Positions 1-7,741 of a stretch of DNA of 64,000 bases are shown in pieces (positions within the stretch are counted from its first letter, which is position 1; each line of letters opens with the position of its first letter). The translations under genes were made by a program, and so were the position numbers. Where the stretch lies: the NCBI RefSeq assembly GCF_036016195.1, contig NZ_JAYWTM010000025.1, forward strand, positions 1-64,000, given 5' to 3'. The DNA is from Brenneria populi (GTDB taxonomy: Bacteria > Pseudomonadota > Gammaproteobacteria > Enterobacterales > Enterobacteriaceae). Under the pieces are notes generated by a model, which was given only the letters and a program-made list of their open reading frames with translations, did no database searches and was not told the origin of the DNA.

Positions 1-137
1 CGCTTTTTTGGGGGGATTACCCGCCAGCTTTTGGTACCGTTAGGGAACACTTCCAGATACATGCCCCCACCATCTGCTAACTTATAGGGTTTATCTTTGG
101 GCTTGGCAGTCTCGACCTGTCTGGCATTGAGCTTCAT
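1..137 (-). CDS. Tyrosine integrase of a genomic island, N-terminal fragment
   Basis: Only the first 45 or so codons are in the window; the gene runs off the left edge. The visible product starts MKLNARQVETAKPKDK and continues through KLADGGGMYLEV, the hallmark of the arm-binding N-terminal domain (DUF4102 type) of P4-like tyrosine recombinases that insert into tRNA genes. The start ATG (135-137) follows an AAAGGAG Shine-Dalgarno. Position immediately downstream of thrW, on the same strand, fits an island integrated in the tRNA 3' end. Oddity: after the conserved NGTKSWR the residues read VIPPKK, encoded by a run of C and A, instead of the usual YR-containing strand. The gene may be divergent or damaged there; the rest is not visible. 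Confidence 0.75.
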   Translation of the reverse strand, partial: MKLNARQVETAKPKDKPYKLADGGGMYLEVFPNGTKSWRVIPPKK

Positions 138-189
138 TTGGGGGCATCTCCTTTAGACCGAACACGATATGCCCCCACCGATGCCCCCA
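61..189. repeat. Four copies of ATGCCCCCA around the integrase start
   Basis: The 9-mer ATGCCCCCA occurs at 61-69, 169-177 and 181-189, and inverted at 139-147, where it overlaps the integrase ribosome-binding region. Clustering in 130 bp at the integrase gene start suggests binding sites for the integrase arm-binding domain or an autoregulator. This is inference; no such site is known to me for this particular integrase. Confidence 0.5.
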
Positions 190-213
190 ACTCACCGTAG
201 ATTTCTGTGAACG

Positions 214-286
214 TGAGTAGACGAGCTGAGACAACAAGGGCCGTGAAACCGCGTATTATAAGGGTTTAAAGGGTGTTTGAGTAGAC
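214..286. repeat. Direct repeat TGAGTAGAC, candidate integrase arm sites
   Basis: TGAGTAGAC occurs at 214-222 and 278-286, 64 bp apart, between thrW and the integrase start. Direct repeats in this position are typical of arm-type integrase sites flanking the core att site in the tRNA 3' end. Confidence 0.4.
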
Positions 287-312
287 TTGGGGAGACGTTA
301 AAATAGGTAGGA

Positions 313-388
313 TGGTGCCGATAATAGGAGTCGAACCTACGACCTTCGCATTACGAATGCGCTGCTCTACCAACTGAGCTATATCGGC
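313..388 (-). tRNA. thrW: tRNA-Thr (anticodon CGT)
   Basis: Read on the minus strand, 388 to 313 gives a complete 76-nt cloverleaf beginning GCCGATA, with D-arm GCTCAGTTGGTAGAGC, anticodon loop TTCGTAA (anticodon CGT, threonine), T-arm containing GGTTCGACTCC, and encoded CCA. It matches E. coli thrW as I know it. In E. coli thrW lies just downstream of proBA and is the attachment site of the CP4-6 prophage. Here an integrase gene follows it, while a transposable prophage separates it from proA. Confidence 0.97.
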
Positions 389-434
389 GTTGGAATCGTC
401 TTGGCGAATGCGCGACGATGAACTACGGGGTGAC

Positions 435-463
435 AAACTAGTGAAAACCTCGCGTCAAGTCAA
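435..463 (-). promoter_or_regulatory. Probable thrW promoter
   Basis: On the minus strand TTGACT (-35) is followed after exactly 17 nt by TAGTTT (-10), then a GC-rich CACCCCG discriminator typical of stringently controlled stable-RNA promoters. Transcription would start about 40 nt before the mature tRNA 5' end. Confidence 0.55.
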
Positions 464-967
464 GGGGCTGGCGATCGTCTGCCGATTTTATCATCATCCT
501 GCCGTGAACAACGCCATTATGATGAGTTTTTATGCTAACGATAGCCTGTGTTATATCCTTTCGATGTAACCAATGTTCTCACCGGCAGGTCCGCCCCAGG
601 AGCCTTTTTCCTTCAACCGCCGGGAGCCAAACCCCAGGCGGTGGTCACGGTTAACAGGGATAAATAAAAAATCTCGTATTGATTTTTTAAAAACCAACCC
701 GTACAGTTTAGGATATTTCCCTATTCTTTTTATTCCGGGCTTTGCTCTACTATTTATTGTCTAACCGACTGAAGCGCGGGCGAATGTTCAGGGAAAAATG
801 CCGCGGTTGCGCAAAGAGAAATCAGGCGGCCGTGCGCAAGCAAGCTGCTGAATTTAACCGGCGTGCGGAAAAGCGCCCCGGGAGGCCGCGGTTTCGGTTC
901 GCGATTTTCTCTCGAAGAGAAGAATAATACGGCCAGCGCGACGGATGGATAGTTAATCAAATTTATC
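464..967. other. Host intergenic DNA without a supported gene
   Basis: This stretch lies between the thrW promoter and the prophage. Only short open frames without ribosome sites or recognisable domains exist. An imperfect hairpin-like segment with CCGCC...GGCGG arms is present near 618-643. I see no tRNA, small RNA signature or mobile element in it. Before phage insertion it was continuous with the DNA at 39143-39258 downstream of proA. Confidence 0.5.
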
Positions 968-1035
968 TTCCGGTAGCGGACAGGCCATGTATTTATGATT
1001 CACCGCATAAAACATGGCCTGTTGCTATCGGAGGA
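968..1035. repeat. Long imperfect inverted repeat next to the prophage left end
   Basis: Left arm about 968-990 (includes GGTAGCGGACAGGCCATGT) pairs with right arm 1012-1035 (includes ACATGGCCTGTTGCTATC), a stem of about 20 bp with one bulge and a 21-nt loop. No T-run follows, so it is not a canonical terminator on either strand. It lies in host DNA 13 bp from the target duplication; its function is unknown. Confidence 0.6.
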
Positions 1036-1047
1036 TATCCCATCTTG

Positions 1048-1053
1048 AGCGGG
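1048..1053. repeat. Left copy of the 6-bp target-site duplication
   Basis: AGCGGG immediately precedes the prophage terminus 5'-TGAT. The identical hexamer follows the other terminus at 39137-39142. Confidence 0.85.
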
Positions 1054-1097
1054 TGATTAGAAGTGAGATAAATAATACAGAGTCTGCGAGATAATTG
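1054..1097. promoter_or_regulatory. Prophage left end with two transposase-site candidates
   Basis: The terminus reads TGAT then 9 nt then GATAAAT (1067-1073). A second related site, GATAATT, lies at 1090-1096. The 23-bp spacing and the TGAT offset are identical at the right end, as expected for paired transposase-binding sites. Confidence 0.75.
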
Positions 1098-1161
1098 TGG
1101 GACTAAGCGGGGTGAGCTGGGAAAAGATTGGATGGTAATTGTAATTCTCTTACAGTATGTG

Positions 1162-1210
1162 AAAAAACAGGCCGGACAAAAAATTAAGAAATTTGTCGTT
1201 CAGCCTGTTT
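1162..1210 (-). terminator. Terminator of the leftward early operon
   Basis: Inverted arms AAACAGGC (1165-1172) and GCCTGTTT (1203-1210), extended by GACAAA (1175-1180) and TTTGTC (1192-1197), lie 5 bp after the mor stop codon. On the minus strand the stem ends in a T-rich run, so this is a good intrinsic terminator between the early operon and the phage terminus. Confidence 0.7.
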
Positions 1211-1214
1211 GATT

Positions 1215-1607
1215 TTACTCCACCGGCTCTGGCTCGTCATCAGGTTCACCATCAAACAGCTTGCCCTGCATCCTATCCAGTTCTTCCTTTCTGACACGCT
1301 TGACGACGCTGTAAACCCATTGTAGCGAGACGCCAAATTTACGCGCCAGTTCGTGATGATTCCTGCCGTTGAACTCGTGAAATATTTCTAGGTCACGCTG
1401 GCTAACTTTCCATGCCATCCCCATCGGAAAGTAGACGTTCTGACCGCCCCAGACCTGCATCATACGGTTGGCCACCGCCTCGCCAATCTGATCGGCGATA
1501 GCGGTGTCGATCTCGACCACCTCTTTGATGGTGCTGGCGGTATGCTGAGCCAGTTCGACCAACAGTTCAGGGCCTTTGCTGCGAAAGCTATTGGTATCAT
1601 TGCTCAT
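1215..1607 (-). CDS. mor: Mor-type transcription activator
   Basis: The 130-aa product matches the Mor/C family of Mu activators, which recruit RNA polymerase to middle or late promoters; Mu Mor is 129 aa. The C-terminal helix-turn-helix is visible around HHELARKFGVSLQWVYSVVK. I place the start at 1607: it follows GAGGAAAACAGC and overlaps the gemA stop as ATGA, so the genes are translationally coupled. It is the last gene of the early operon and sits only about 160 bp from the phage end, whereas its likely targets (lysis and late genes) are more than 10 kb away. No separate C-type late activator was found, so Mor may serve both stages. Confidence 0.88.
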   Translation of the reverse strand: MSNDTNSFRSKGPELLVELAQHTASTIKEVVEIDTAIADQIGEAVANRMMQVWGGQNVYFPMGMAWKVSQRDLEIFHEFNGRNHHELARKFGVSLQWVYSVVKRVRKEELDRMQGKLFDGEPDDEPEPVE

Positions 1608-2026
1608 GCTGTTTTCCTCGCTCGGCGTTGCCACTGTTTCAGCTTTTCAATGATGACGCTGGCCTGTTTTGAACTCAGCCATTGCAGACTATCAACGCCG
1701 GTTTCACGCTTGATCCAACGCGCCAGCGCTGCTTCAGATCGGTCACGAATGATGCCAGCGTCGGCCATTTCCAGCCATAAAGAACGGACTTTCCTGGACT
1801 GTGGAGCGTCATCCAATGGGCGAGTAGTATTAGCCTTTTTTGCAGACTTGATTTTAAACCCTCGTTTTTTCATCGCCTTCAGGGCATTATCTAACTGCGG
1901 GACTGTCATGTCCTGCGTTGAGGTTTTACCGGTTGTGGTAGTCAGCAACTGGCGATAAGTCTCATCATCCAGTCGTAGATCGCGTTTTGCGATATGGATA
2001 AGTTTGATCAACTGAGGTTTATTCAT
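1604..2026 (-). CDS. gemA: GemA / Mu gp16 family regulatory protein
   Basis: The 140-aa product begins MNKPQLIKLIHIAKRDL and contains LDDETYRQLL and a QDMTVPQLDNALKAMKKRGF segment, the signature of the DUF1018/gp16 family. In Mu, GemA modulates host gene expression and DNA supercoiling. The start at 2026 overlaps the upstream stop by 8 nt and follows GAGAGTGAAG; an upstream in-frame ATG at 2044 would give only six more residues. It is coupled to mor through an ATGA overlap. Confidence 0.85.
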   Translation of the reverse strand: MNKPQLIKLIHIAKRDLRLDDETYRQLLTTTTGKTSTQDMTVPQLDNALKAMKKRGFKIKSAKKANTTRPLDDAPQSRKVRSLWLEMADAGIIRDRSEAALARWIKRETGVDSLQWLSSKQASVIIEKLKQWQRRARKTA

Positions 2027-2213
2027 CTTCACTCTCGCTTTCATCCCGTTGGACTTCGCCGCAGATCAGTACGGCATCCGGGCGGCGTTCATGGACGATA
2101 TCCATCACTAACTGGCACGACTCCCGATTCAGATAAATGTCGTCTGAAACAGGCAACGCCTCGCAGAAACCGGAATCGCAGGCTGATACCAGCAATACAA
2201 AACCGATAATCAT
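2019..2213 (-). CDS. Small phage protein with lipobox-like N-terminus
   Basis: 64 aa. The N-terminus MIIGFVLLVSAC is a short hydrophobic stretch ending in a lipobox-like LVSAC, suggesting a membrane-anchored or secreted peptide; the rest has three further cysteines and an acidic tail ESESEDE. I recognise no family. It is coupled by ATGA to the zinc-ribbon gene upstream and overlaps gemA, so it is translated within the early operon. The basic residues normally preceding a signal-peptide core are missing, so export is uncertain. Confidence 0.6.
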   Translation of the reverse strand: MIIGFVLLVSACDSGFCEALPVSDDIYLNRESCQLVMDIVHERRPDAVLICGEVQRDESESEDE

Positions 2214-2422
2214 GATTCACTCCCGTATTTGACGCATAAATCTTCAGCTAACAGGTGAAAATCGCCAGTAGGAATAAAGACGTTGTATTTCTGCCCACAA
2301 CATGGACAGGACAGAATCAAGTCGACCACCCAACCGCCATCAACCGCATTCTCGGTAATATCTGACTGTTCCGGGTTCAGATATTCGATTTCTTTTTTGC
2401 ATGCCATGCATTTCAGTGACAT
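2210..2422 (-). CDS. Small zinc-ribbon protein
   Basis: 70 aa with two CxxC knuckles: CMAC near residues 5-8 and CPCC around 39-42. This is the layout of a zinc ribbon, probably binding nucleic acid or protein. The specific function is unknown. It starts directly after the gam stop codon and overlaps the next gene by ATGA, so it belongs to the leftward early operon. Confidence 0.7.
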   Translation of the reverse strand: MSLKCMACKKEIEYLNPEQSDITENAVDGGWVVDLILSCPCCGQKYNVFIPTGDFHLLAEDLCVKYGSES

Positions 2423-2944
2423 TTACTCCCTCCCTTGTTCAAACGGAATAATGGCGAAATCCTCGATATCTTTTTTAATGGTGATGCCGGGAATATTTTT
2501 CACCGCCACTGGTTCATTGAGGATCGCGTCTTTATTAATTTCCTCCTTGACGCGAATAAAACGATCCAGCTTTAGGCGTTTTAATAATTCGATAACGGCT
2601 TCTGTCCCGCGAATTACGCAGGACGGGGGGCGATTGCGCCACTGTACTTCGCCTGTCGTCAGGTTCGCCGTTTTCACTTTGCCGCCATTGGTAAGTTCGT
2701 CGCGGTTGGCTTCGCACCAGGTCTGGATGCCACCTTGTAACTCATCACGTTTGGCTTTCAGTTGTTCGATAACCGGGGAGTGGTGTTCGGTTACTGTCGC
2801 GATCTGATCATTCATCTCGGTTTCAACACGGATTAGTTCTCGTTGAATATCACCGAGACGTTTAATGCCGAAAATAACTTCTTCTTTCGTTTGCGCGGCG
2901 TACGGGGCCGCCGCAGCTTTAAGCCGCTTTTTTGCCTTTGCCAT
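2423..2944 (-). CDS. gam: Mu Gam-like host-nuclease inhibitor
   Basis: 173 aa, the length of Mu Gam. Residues 15-75 form a long helical, coiled-coil region (IQRELIRVETEMNDQIA...), followed by the Gam core with GGKVKTANLTTGEVQWR and PPSC. Gam family proteins are Ku-like dimers that bind the ends of linear phage DNA and block host exonucleases during infection. It lies downstream of the MuB-like gene, as in Mu. Confidence 0.88.
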   Translation of the reverse strand: MAKAKKRLKAAAAPYAAQTKEEVIFGIKRLGDIQRELIRVETEMNDQIATVTEHHSPVIEQLKAKRDELQGGIQTWCEANRDELTNGGKVKTANLTTGEVQWRNRPPSCVIRGTEAVIELLKRLKLDRFIRVKEEINKDAILNEPVAVKNIPGITIKKDIEDFAIIPFEQGRE

Positions 2945-3013
2945 TTTTAATTACCTGCTGGTAGTCGTTTAATGAGTGGTTATTAGTATTTAGTTATTTG
3001 GTATTATTCCCCT

Positions 3014-3289
3014 TTAATGTAATAGCGATTCAGACCAGATAATGCGGCAACCATATTGCTCAAATACGCCCTGACGAAAGAGTCCGGTGCTGCCGCAGCC
3101 CACATGGATATAATTGGCTTGTCCTTTTTCAATTAATTTCTCGCAATGCCCGTTTCTGGCGATGCGGATAACCGGTTGCTTGCCGCATATCATTACGCTC
3201 TGAACAGTTGCATTGATTGCCCGCAATGAGGCCATCGCCAGATGCAGGTCGGCCAACTGCTGATTAATATTCGGGATAGCTTTCATCAT
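3014..3289 (-). CDS. Hypothetical early protein
   Basis: 91 aa, no family recognised. The N-terminal half is helical (NINQQLADLHLAMASLRAI) and the C-terminal half carries four cysteines but no paired CxxC motif. Its ATG overlaps the stop of the MuB-like gene as TAATG, with AAGGGAG as ribosome site, so it is coupled to the transposition genes. Confidence 0.65.
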   Translation of the reverse strand: MMKAIPNINQQLADLHLAMASLRAINATVQSVMICGKQPVIRIARNGHCEKLIEKGQANYIHVGCGSTGLFRQGVFEQYGCRIIWSESLLH

Positions 3290-4434
3290 TAAACTCCCTT
3301 AACCACATCCGCATTCACCACCGGCACACCTATTTCAGCGGCCAGATTCATGGCGGCAATCACCAGATTGGAAACGGCCAGTGGGTATAACAGGCTGACA
3401 TTCTTCCGACCGCCGAGATTGCTACTGAGACGCCCGCGGATAGCATCAATGGCGCTGCCGTCCATCACATCAGCCAGTTTCTTGCCGGTGCGCTCAACTT
3501 TGAAGGTCAGAAACGCGTCCAGGCTGTTGTCCAGCGGCAGCAGTTCGACAACCTCACAGCGCTGGACAACTTCACGCACTTCCATATTGCGTTCCGAGAG
3601 TTTCACCGCCAGTTCCGGCTGGCCGATCAAGACGATGGAAAGCAGCTTCTTAAACCCGCTTTCTAACTCAAAGAATCTTTTTAAGTGCTTGAGCGTGGGG
3701 ATCGGCAGGCTGTGAGCCTCTTCAATGATAAGAACGTGGTTATACCCGGCGTTGCTGCTCTCTTTCAGCACCCGGTGCAACTGGCGGTAACGCGCCTCCT
3801 GCGAACGCTTGACGCCTTCCAGCGGGGCGATGGTATTGATGATCGCCTCAGCGATGGATGCCGCTTTCAGGGTTTTACCTTTAACATCGTTATCTTCCAT
3901 CGCAATGATGTAGGGTTCGATAACGACAACCGGCGCATTCTCGCGGTTGATACGGTCAATCAGGTCGCGGCGCAGCGTGGACTTACCCGCACCAGACTCG
4001 CCGATGACCGCCATAAACCCGCCGTGCTTCGCGGTCTGGTACAGCGCCTCGCGCACATAGCGGATATCAGGCGTAGTGAACACGTCTTCACTGCCTTGCA
4101 TCGCATCGTCGGCGAACGGATCGCGGAACAGCCCGAATGCCTTTTTTGTTGCGGGAAATAACACCTGCTTTTTAAGTAACATATTCTCCTCCGTATTGAG
4201 GTCTATGGTTTCCGCTGTAAGGGAGTCCTGTACAGCGTCAAAACTACGTTGTGTTTCAATGCCATGAGCCGACAGAAAGACCGTCAGACGCTGGCGAACT
4301 TCCCCGGCGTTGGTGCGTGGCCACTGATCATGATTAACAATCTGTGCCAGCGTGGCCTCTGACACGGAAATGGTTCTGGCGACCACCGCCTGCGACAGTC
4401 GCGCTTGCTTTAACTGTTGTTTCAGTATCAGCAT
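3289..4434 (-). CDS. MuB-like AAA+ ATPase, transposition target selector
   Basis: 381 aa. Residues 1-40 form a helix-turn-helix (ARLSQAVVARTISVSEATLAQ), as in MuB. The AAA+ core has Walker A GESGAGKST (145-153) and Walker B VLIIEEAH (234-241). MuB family proteins coat target DNA, activate the transposase and give target immunity. The gene follows the transposase by 9 bp, with a GGGGG ribosome site before ATG 4434. It is longer than Mu MuB (about 312 aa). Confidence 0.92.
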   Translation of the reverse strand: MLILKQQLKQARLSQAVVARTISVSEATLAQIVNHDQWPRTNAGEVRQRLTVFLSAHGIETQRSFDAVQDSLTAETIDLNTEENMLLKKQVLFPATKKAFGLFRDPFADDAMQGSEDVFTTPDIRYVREALYQTAKHGGFMAVIGESGAGKSTLRRDLIDRINRENAPVVVIEPYIIAMEDNDVKGKTLKAASIAEAIINTIAPLEGVKRSQEARYRQLHRVLKESSNAGYNHVLIIEEAHSLPIPTLKHLKRFFELESGFKKLLSIVLIGQPELAVKLSERNMEVREVVQRCEVVELLPLDNSLDAFLTFKVERTGKKLADVMDGSAIDAIRGRLSSNLGGRKNVSLLYPLAVSNLVIAAMNLAAEIGVPVVNADVVKGV

Positions 4435-4443
4435 GTTTACCCC

Positions 4444-6213
4444 CTAGTTACCGTTGACGATGTTGATGGTGTTGCCGGAAACCGGCGTCAGCAGCGCATC
4501 CGCAACCTCGTCCAGTCGCGCCTCCTGAACGCCATTCGGGTACAGCGCGCTTAACTGGCGGTAGTGGTCTGCCGTCCAGGTCTGGTTACGTGCCGCAAAC
4601 TGTTCACGTAACGCTTTGGCGGCTTCGACGTGAGTTAACGGACGCGGTTCAACACGCGGGCCGCGTACCTCGGATGCCCGACCACGACGCGGCATAAAGG
4701 TTGGCAGCGTGTTGTCGTCGATATGCTTATACGGGTCGAGTTTGCCGCCGAACGGCAGCGCTTTCGCTTTGCGTACCGCTGCTGCATCCGTCGCGTTATC
4801 CGTTCCCGTAACCAACTGTTCAATTTCTTTGGTGGCGGTTTGGGCTGGCGTATCGGCATGCGATTTGTAACGTTCGCCGATCACTGCGGCAGAGTCGGCA
4901 AAGCCAAATTCATTTTTGGTGACTTCATCAACCAGGAAGAATGTGTCGTGGCCGTCTTCACCTGTCAGTACCACTTGCGCGGCATCGGTACGCCACGGAT
5001 TACGGGTAATCAGCAACTTCTCGCCGACCATCACGCCGGGTACGGTAGACACATCGTATTCAATGCCCCGGAAGGACACGCGCAGCTTCGGCGTGACCTT
5101 GCGCTCTTCCGGCGTGGCCACTGCCAGTTCGCGGCATATCTCAACCGATGGCGCTTTTATCAACTGTTCGGCGGTGATTGTCAGCCAGACGTCGGTACGG
5201 GGTCTGCCGTGGCGGCTGTGAACGGTGGTGGCGTTAAAGTGAGAACGCCATTTCTGCGCCAGCGCGTTTAGTTCTTCTAGGCTGTAAACCGGCTGGAACT
5301 TCAGGCCCGGCTCCAGCTTGCGTTCGATAATGTCACGCGCCTTTTCCACGCTGCCGGTAGAACGGGCGGCATGGGTTTTATGCGCTATCAGTTCAATACC
5401 CAACGCACGGCATAGATTTTTCGTCATGCCAGCGGTGTTGGCGGAACCGGGATCGAGGTACAGCAGCTTTGGCACGCCGTGCAACACGTCTGCGCCGCCG
5501 CGTTCCTGCATGGCGTTAATCAATACCGAGCACAGGTTTTCGCCCGATTCCGCGCCCATCACATACTCGACATAGATCCAGCCGCTAGTATGGTCAGTGA
5601 TTTCATAGCTCCAGACACGGTCGCTGGTGATGCGCGCCAGATTGGCCGGTTTATTCTTATAGAAACGGGCGCTGTCCATGACTTGCAGCCCTTTGTGACC
5701 GTTGCTCAGGTAATAAAGGGTGCAAAGCGAAGCATCGATTTCCCATACATGGTTAGGGTGCAGGCTGGCCAGCTCGGTCACCGGCGCGGGCTGGTTTAGT
5801 TGATCGGGATGCAGGCCGTAATTGCGTAGTGCGCGGCTGATGGCGGTTTCAGAAAGCGGCAGAAACTCGCCGGTTTCTGAAACCATGCGGCCAGCGGTGA
5901 TCATCTCATTTGCCCGCAGGGTTTCCACCGCGTCGGCGATGGAATACAGGCGCTTACCATTTTTACGCGTCGCCTCCATCAGCGTGGCGGAAATCATTGC
6001 CGCCTCATCACGCGTTAAGGCGCTTTGTCCGGCATCGGTACGTTTTTTACGTTTGTCAGTCACCGCAACCTCCTTTAACTTACGCAACAACGTGGCGCGG
6101 GATAATCCCAGTTCCATACAGGCGGCATCATAGATAGCGCCGCGTTCACCATGCCCGGCCTGTCGTGCTGTGCGGGCCACGGCCACTAATCTTTCCGTCA
6201 GGGCGGCACTCAT
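4444..6213 (-). CDS. DDE transposase (MuA functional equivalent)
   Basis: 589 aa. The N-terminal 50 residues form a helix-turn-helix region (LGLSRATLLRKL); a second DNA-binding segment follows; the rve catalytic domain spans about 150-340. Catalytic acids are visible as D160 (WEID), D254 (LDPGS) and E290 (GSVEK), giving the D,D(35)E spacing. A beta-barrel and C-terminal domain follow. It catalyses cleavage and strand transfer at the phage ends for integration and replicative transposition. The 6-bp target duplication, rather than Mu's 5 bp, fits the Tn552/BcepMu branch. Start codon 6213 follows GGGGCTGTC. Confidence 0.93.
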   Translation of the reverse strand: MSAALTERLVAVARTARQAGHGERGAIYDAACMELGLSRATLLRKLKEVAVTDKRKKRTDAGQSALTRDEAAMISATLMEATRKNGKRLYSIADAVETLRANEMITAGRMVSETGEFLPLSETAISRALRNYGLHPDQLNQPAPVTELASLHPNHVWEIDASLCTLYYLSNGHKGLQVMDSARFYKNKPANLARITSDRVWSYEITDHTSGWIYVEYVMGAESGENLCSVLINAMQERGGADVLHGVPKLLYLDPGSANTAGMTKNLCRALGIELIAHKTHAARSTGSVEKARDIIERKLEPGLKFQPVYSLEELNALAQKWRSHFNATTVHSRHGRPRTDVWLTITAEQLIKAPSVEICRELAVATPEERKVTPKLRVSFRGIEYDVSTVPGVMVGEKLLITRNPWRTDAAQVVLTGEDGHDTFFLVDEVTKNEFGFADSAAVIGERYKSHADTPAQTATKEIEQLVTGTDNATDAAAVRKAKALPFGGKLDPYKHIDDNTLPTFMPRRGRASEVRGPRVEPRPLTHVEAAKALREQFAARNQTWTADHYRQLSALYPNGVQEARLDEVADALLTPVSGNTINIVNGN

Positions 6214-6222
6214 GACAGCCCC

Positions 6223-7131
6223 TTATGCGTCAGTGCGCTGAATCTGGGGTTCCGGGGCATCCAGCCATGCCGGACGTTCGCTGCCGGTAGGCGCGGCCTC
6301 AAGGTCAAAAACTTCACGAACACGGTGTAACGCCCGCTCAATCTGGCACACCAAACCGGCCATAAAGTCGTAAGGCGGCTCGACCTCGTTTTCGGAAGTA
6401 AAAGTGGTCAATGTTGAAAAGGCGGTGTGCAGTTTGGCGGTGATCGCCGCTTCCGCTTCAAACGCGATAGCGCTGACCTCTTTACGCAGCTTTTCCGCTT
6501 CCAGATTGGGGGCTGGCGGTTGGATACGGGATTTTTTTTCCAGTTTGGTGGAAAGGTCGTCGATCTTCTGATTCTTGTCGGTCAGCACACGCTGCTGGGC
6601 GGCGTGAGTTTCGCGCGCTTCGCGCAGCGCGGTTTTCAGTTCGCGGCTGGTCATACGATCGATATCGTCGAGCGTCATGCCTGCGATAGTTCCGCCATCG
6701 GCTAGTTCAGCCAACTCTTCATCGTCTTCTGTCATTAATTCAAAGAGTTTTGTTTTGCCTAAAACGGCAAGCGCTTGCCGCTTTGGTTCCAATTGGGGAG
6801 ATGTGTATTTGATCGCAGCTTGCATTACCAACCGTGCTGTTCTCTCAGCCAGCCCCAATTGTTCTGTAACGATTTGAGTGAAATCCCCATGAGGCTCACA
6901 CTCTTTGAGAATAACCAACCGCTTACCCGCCTCCAGCATGGCTTCCGCGCTTTGCGCCATATAGAACCGGGTTTCATGCACGATGCGATCACGCTCATAC
7001 GGCAGGCCGTCGCCAAACTGATCCATTACCTGCATACGGTGCTCGGTCAGCGCATTGAGCTTGACGTTCAGATCCCCCGCTAACGGAGTATCTCCTATTA
7101 ATTCAACATGTTGTGATTTTGTACGTGCCAT
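6223..7131 (-). CDS. DUF3102-family phage protein
   Basis: 302 aa. The central part (about 45-130) matches the DUF3102 pattern (AGKRLVILKE, HGDFTQIVTEQLGLAERTARLVM), a helical, ParB-like segment found in transposable phages near the transposase. A long coiled coil follows (about 165-215). The molecular role is not known; a DNA-binding accessory of early replication or regulation is a reasonable inference. It is in the early operon, 10 bp from its neighbours on both sides. Confidence 0.75.
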   Translation of the reverse strand: MARTKSQHVELIGDTPLAGDLNVKLNALTEHRMQVMDQFGDGLPYERDRIVHETRFYMAQSAEAMLEAGKRLVILKECEPHGDFTQIVTEQLGLAERTARLVMQAAIKYTSPQLEPKRQALAVLGKTKLFELMTEDDEELAELADGGTIAGMTLDDIDRMTSRELKTALREARETHAAQQRVLTDKNQKIDDLSTKLEKKSRIQPPAPNLEAEKLRKEVSAIAFEAEAAITAKLHTAFSTLTTFTSENEVEPPYDFMAGLVCQIERALHRVREVFDLEAAPTGSERPAWLDAPEPQIQRTDA

Positions 7132-7140
7132 TTTTTATCC

Positions 7141-7446
7141 TTAGCGACTGCCAGCCAGCAGGCGTTGGTTCATTTCGTTAATGCGATCTTGCGCACGAGC
7201 TATCTCGTTGGCGTGCGCCTGAGCGATTTGCAGGGTCTGCATACTTAGCGCAAAACGCCCGTTATCCAGTTTCTGCGCCAGCCCTTCTTCAATTAGGGTA
7301 TTCAGCGCCCGGTTAACGTTGGCCGGAGAATCATCCAGCGCCGCCGCCAGTTCACCGTTGGAAACACCATTCAAGGTATGGCCGCGTAATGCCTTGAGAA
7401 CACGCAGAATGCGTGCGCCCGCGCTGGAAACATTTGCCTTACTCAT
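7141..7446 (-). CDS. Winged-helix (IclR-like) regulator
   Basis: 101 aa. Residues 10-70 form a winged helix: ILRVLKALRGHTLNGVSNGELA, then SPANVNRALNTLIEEGLAQ with a wing strand RFAL. A short helical tail follows. This is the DNA-binding half of IclR-type regulators without the ligand domain. It is the second gene of the early operon and probably tunes early transcription. Ribosome site AAAGGGG before ATG 7446. Confidence 0.75.
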   Translation of the reverse strand: MSKANVSSAGARILRVLKALRGHTLNGVSNGELAAALDDSPANVNRALNTLIEEGLAQKLDNGRFALSMQTLQIAQAHANEIARAQDRINEMNQRLLAGSR

Positions 7447-7500
7447 GTCACATTCCCCTTTTAGCGATATGTGATAATCTGTTACAGAGATTGATAATTA

Positions 7501-7689
7501 TCAGGCCGCGCGGGCGGTGGGCTTTAGGCCGAGTTTGACGGCGATCTCATGCGCCTGCCCATACTTGGCCTTGGTGATGCCGTTCAGTACGCGATAGACC
7601 GCCTCGCGGGAGTAACCGTTCTCCTGCGCCCACTGAGTGACGGTCATACCGCGCTGCTGAAAGCGGCTTTTAACTTGTTCGGGTGTCAT
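7501..7689 (-). CDS. Cro-like DNA-binding protein, first early gene
   Basis: 62 aa, almost entirely a helix-turn-helix: MTVTQWAQENGYSREAVYRV followed by LNGITKAKYGQAHEIAVKLGL. Small proteins of this type open the early operon of BcepMu-like phages and act like Ner or Cro against the repressor promoter. It is divergent from the repressor gene; the 91-bp gap between them holds the operator-like dyads. Confidence 0.75.
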   Translation of the reverse strand: MTPEQVKSRFQQRGMTVTQWAQENGYSREAVYRVLNGITKAKYGQAHEIAVKLGLKPTARAA

Positions 7690-7741
7690 GCTACGGCCTC
7701 CGGTTATGCAATGATGTTTGTAGAATACGTGATAGATTATT

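Noticed and set aside
573..960. Short open frames of 61-68 codons left of the prophage
   Set aside because: They overlap on both strands, lack ribosome sites and show no domain; probably chance frames.
1063..1073. GTGAGATAAAT, matching the inner right site, as the actual left terminus
   Set aside because: Using this match as the phage ends gives flanks (AGAAG and CAGGT) that do not form a target duplication, whereas the TGAT ends give a perfect AGCGGG repeat and symmetrical 23-bp site spacing.
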